Source of the DNA: JAYEHK01 sp034659475
Lineage (GTDB): Bacteria > Bacillota > Syntrophomonadia > Syntrophomonadales > Syntrophomonadaceae
NCBI GenBank assembly: GCA_034659475.1
Contig: JAYEHK010000102.1
Span: 1 to 15,216 of the forward strand
DNA length: 15,216 nucleotides
Direction of reading: 5' to 3'
Shown: piece by piece, positions 14,062-15,216 of the stretch
How positions within the stretch are numbered: position 1 is the first letter of the stretch
Layout: each line of letters opens with the position of its first letter
Translations under genes and position numbers: made by a program
The notes under the pieces: model-generated
The model's database searches: none
Told to the model about the DNA's origin: nothing
The model's input: only the letters and a program-made list of their open reading frames with translations

Positions 14062-14922
14062 GTGATCCAGTCGCTGTATATCGATAACTTTAAAGCATTC
14101 AATGATTTTCATATTGAAATGAAGCCTTTGACCGTATTGATTGGGGCTAATGCCAGCGGAAAGACCTCGATTCTGCAAGCTTTGGATTTAATTGCAAATT
14201 TTGCACAGATGGATATAGATGCTTATTTGGAAAAACGAAAATGGAAGCCTTCCGAGCTGAAATCGAAAGGCAGCAAAAAGTTTAATATGACTTTTAGGCT
14301 TCAATTGGAATTGGAGGTAGATCAATCTTCAAAGCTGATTGAATGGGAGTTTGTTCTCAATAATGCTAAAGAGAAGATCTCGGTGGTCAGTGAAAAGATT
14401 GTTGATAAAACAATTCAGAAGACTTTGCTGTCTGTTCAATCTAACGGAATCAGCCGGTTCAATTTTCAAGAGCATTCAGAGGAGAAGTTCCCTGCGCTGA
14501 ATATGAAGAGTTCCTTTTTAAAAAACATTGATGTCAAAGATAAAGAAAAATTCCCTGAACTGGTAGCACTCATTGACTTTTTGACCGCTTCTGATTCTTT
14601 TGAGCTTTTGTCACCAGAAAAAATGAGGCAAACCAGTCGCGGAGACGTAGATACTATCGGCATGGGTGGAGAAAAACTGGCTGCATTTATTCATCGTTTG
14701 CAGCCGGAACAACGAGAAAATGTAAGTGAGCGTTTGCAACGTTACGTGCCGTTTGTTGATGAAGTTGATGCGGAGGTGAAAGGGCGTCCTGGGTGGCTGG
14801 AAATAAAAGTGTCAGAGCGGTTTCCTTCGGAGGAAAAAAATGTTGTCATCAGTCCTGCTCATGTCAGTGATGGAACCCTGAGAATGCTCGCCATCGCTGC
14901 GCTTATCGAGATAGATTGTTGA
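14062..14922 (+). CDS. RecF/OLD-like AAA ATPase, C-terminally truncated
   Basis: An AAA_21-type (RecF/SMC-like, OLD-related) ATPase whose N-terminal half is clear. IQSLYIDNFKAFNDFHIEMKP leads into LTVLIGANASGKTSILQAL, the Walker A (GANASGKT). The ABC-type signature region HVSDGTLRMLAIAALIE is at the end. After that the frame breaks to IDC and stop. The Walker B (LLDE/EEPE), D-loop and switch histidine that normally follow within about 40 residues are missing, so ATP hydrolysis should be lost. I chose GTG 14062 because AAGGGA (14047-14052) lies 9 bases upstream; the GTG/ATG pair at 14041-14044 lacks a site. Such ATPases often sit in defence islands, sometimes beside a nuclease. This copy is probably non-functional. 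Confidence 0.75.
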   Translation: MIQSLYIDNFKAFNDFHIEMKPLTVLIGANASGKTSILQALDLIANFAQMDIDAYLEKRKWKPSELKSKGSKKFNMTFRLQLELEVDQSSKLIEWEFVLNNAKEKISVVSEKIVDKTIQKTLLSVQSNGISRFNFQEHSEEKFPALNMKSSFLKNIDVKDKEKFPELVALIDFLTASDSFELLSPEKMRQTSRGDVDTIGMGGEKLAAFIHRLQPEQRENVSERLQRYVPFVDEVDAEVKGRPGWLEIKVSERFPSEEKNVVISPAHVSDGTLRMLAIAALIEIDC

Positions 14923-15062
14923 ACGACAAATTACCGGCGGCAGAAACAACACATTATTTTTCCGAAAGAAATGGCATCCAGCGACAGATTAACACCGGAG
15001 CGACAGGCAATGAACGGGAAAACAACGCAATACGGCCGCCTAAGCTATACCGGTCAACATAA
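14910..15062 (+). other. Sequence beyond the ATPase break, unidentified
   Basis: Composition and codon style change at about 14908. Two overlapping plus-strand frames stay open: 14919-15062 (LNDKLPAAETTHYFSERN, 47 aa from TTG) and 14971-15123 (MASSDRLTPERQAMNGKTTQ, 50 aa from ATG). Neither has a good ribosome site or a family I recognise. One may be a fragment of the element that truncated the ATPase gene. Confidence 0.25.
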
Positions 15063-15099
15063 AAAAATAACGAGCCAAGCGATATATTGCATGGCCCGT
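15062..15099 (-). terminator. Intrinsic terminator of the minus-strand gene
   Basis: Read on the minus strand, ACGGGCCA (15099-15092) pairs with TGGCTCGT (15077-15070), with one G.T pair, and is followed by TATTTTTTT. It lies 20 bases after the stop of the gene entering from the right edge. Confidence 0.75.
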
Positions 15100-15119
15100 G
15101 AAAAAGGTAATGATTTTTA

Positions 15120-15215
15120 CTAGCGTAAAGACTGGTTATTACTAGCGGCAAGTATCGTTTCAGCATCAATGGACTGCTTTTTTAACTGTGCCCCTAGAGT
15201 GAGAGCGTCAGTCAT
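15120..15215 (-). CDS. C-terminal part of a gene entering from the right edge
   Basis: A minus-strand frame reads TDALTLGAQLKKQSIDAETI, then LAASNNQSLR, ending in TAG at 15122-15120. It may begin at ATG 15215-15213 or continue beyond the window. I recognise no family. The strong terminator downstream and protein-like composition support a real gene end. Confidence 0.45.
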   Translation of the reverse strand: MTDALTLGAQLKKQSIDAETILAASNNQSLR

Positions 15216-15216
15216 A

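Noticed and set aside
1..15216. CRISPR array
   Set aside because: No evenly spaced repeats with unique spacers; the AGATRAACTT decamers are too short and contiguous.

Overview
The window looks like a low-GC Firmicute, most likely an anaerobic clostridial lineage of the Peptococcaceae type (Desulfitobacterium/Desulfosporosinus-like). The reasons are strong GGAGG Shine-Dalgarno sites, frequent TTG/GTG starts, many hairpin-plus-T-tract terminators, an Nbp35/Mrp scaffold protein with extra cysteines, an AGCS symporter and an S-box leader. The genus is inference from gene style, not from any search.

Positions 1-4750 are mostly housekeeping. In order they hold a UPF0178 (YaiI/YqxD) protein, an Mrp/Nbp35 Fe-S scaffold ATPase with a terminator, a small unrecognised protein, a long-stem hairpin, the upp-uraA uracil salvage pair with a terminator, a C-terminal scrap of a cob(I)alamin adenosyltransferase (BtuR/CobO), and an unrecognised 84-aa protein. 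A perfect 18-bp hairpin then separates the latter from a convergent AGCS sodium:alanine symporter (4745-6109, minus strand).

A tRNA-Lys(CTT) with its own promoter and terminator (6397-6575) marks a change of character. Everything to its right looks like accessory DNA with many small, broken or unrecognised genes. First come two tandem structured leaders, each ending in its own intrinsic terminator. The second is a recognisable SAM-I (S-box) riboswitch, and the first is an unclassified pseudoknotted element with similar topology. Both precede one unrecognised 157-aa protein. Next are a frameshifted remnant carrying the C-terminal winged-helix part of an AAA_4/RecG-like ATPase, an array of AGATRAACTT decamers, tiny ORFs, and a minus-strand protein that may be ComK-like.

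Positions 9196-13766 form a defence island: a MutT-type Nudix hydrolase, a remnant resembling the N-terminus of an HNH endonuclease whose start overlaps the mutT end, McrB with a probable EVE/PUA-like modified-base reader domain, McrC with a PD-(D/E)xK nuclease core, and a 75-aa cysteine-rich putative zinc-ribbon protein. McrB and McrC overlap at TAATG and would form the modification-dependent restriction complex.

The right end has a RecF/OLD-like AAA ATPase that stops abruptly before its Walker B region (about 14908), followed by different-looking DNA and the tail of a minus-strand gene with its terminator. The most novel-looking parts are the tandem leader pair driving an unknown protein, and the small genes flanking McrBC.
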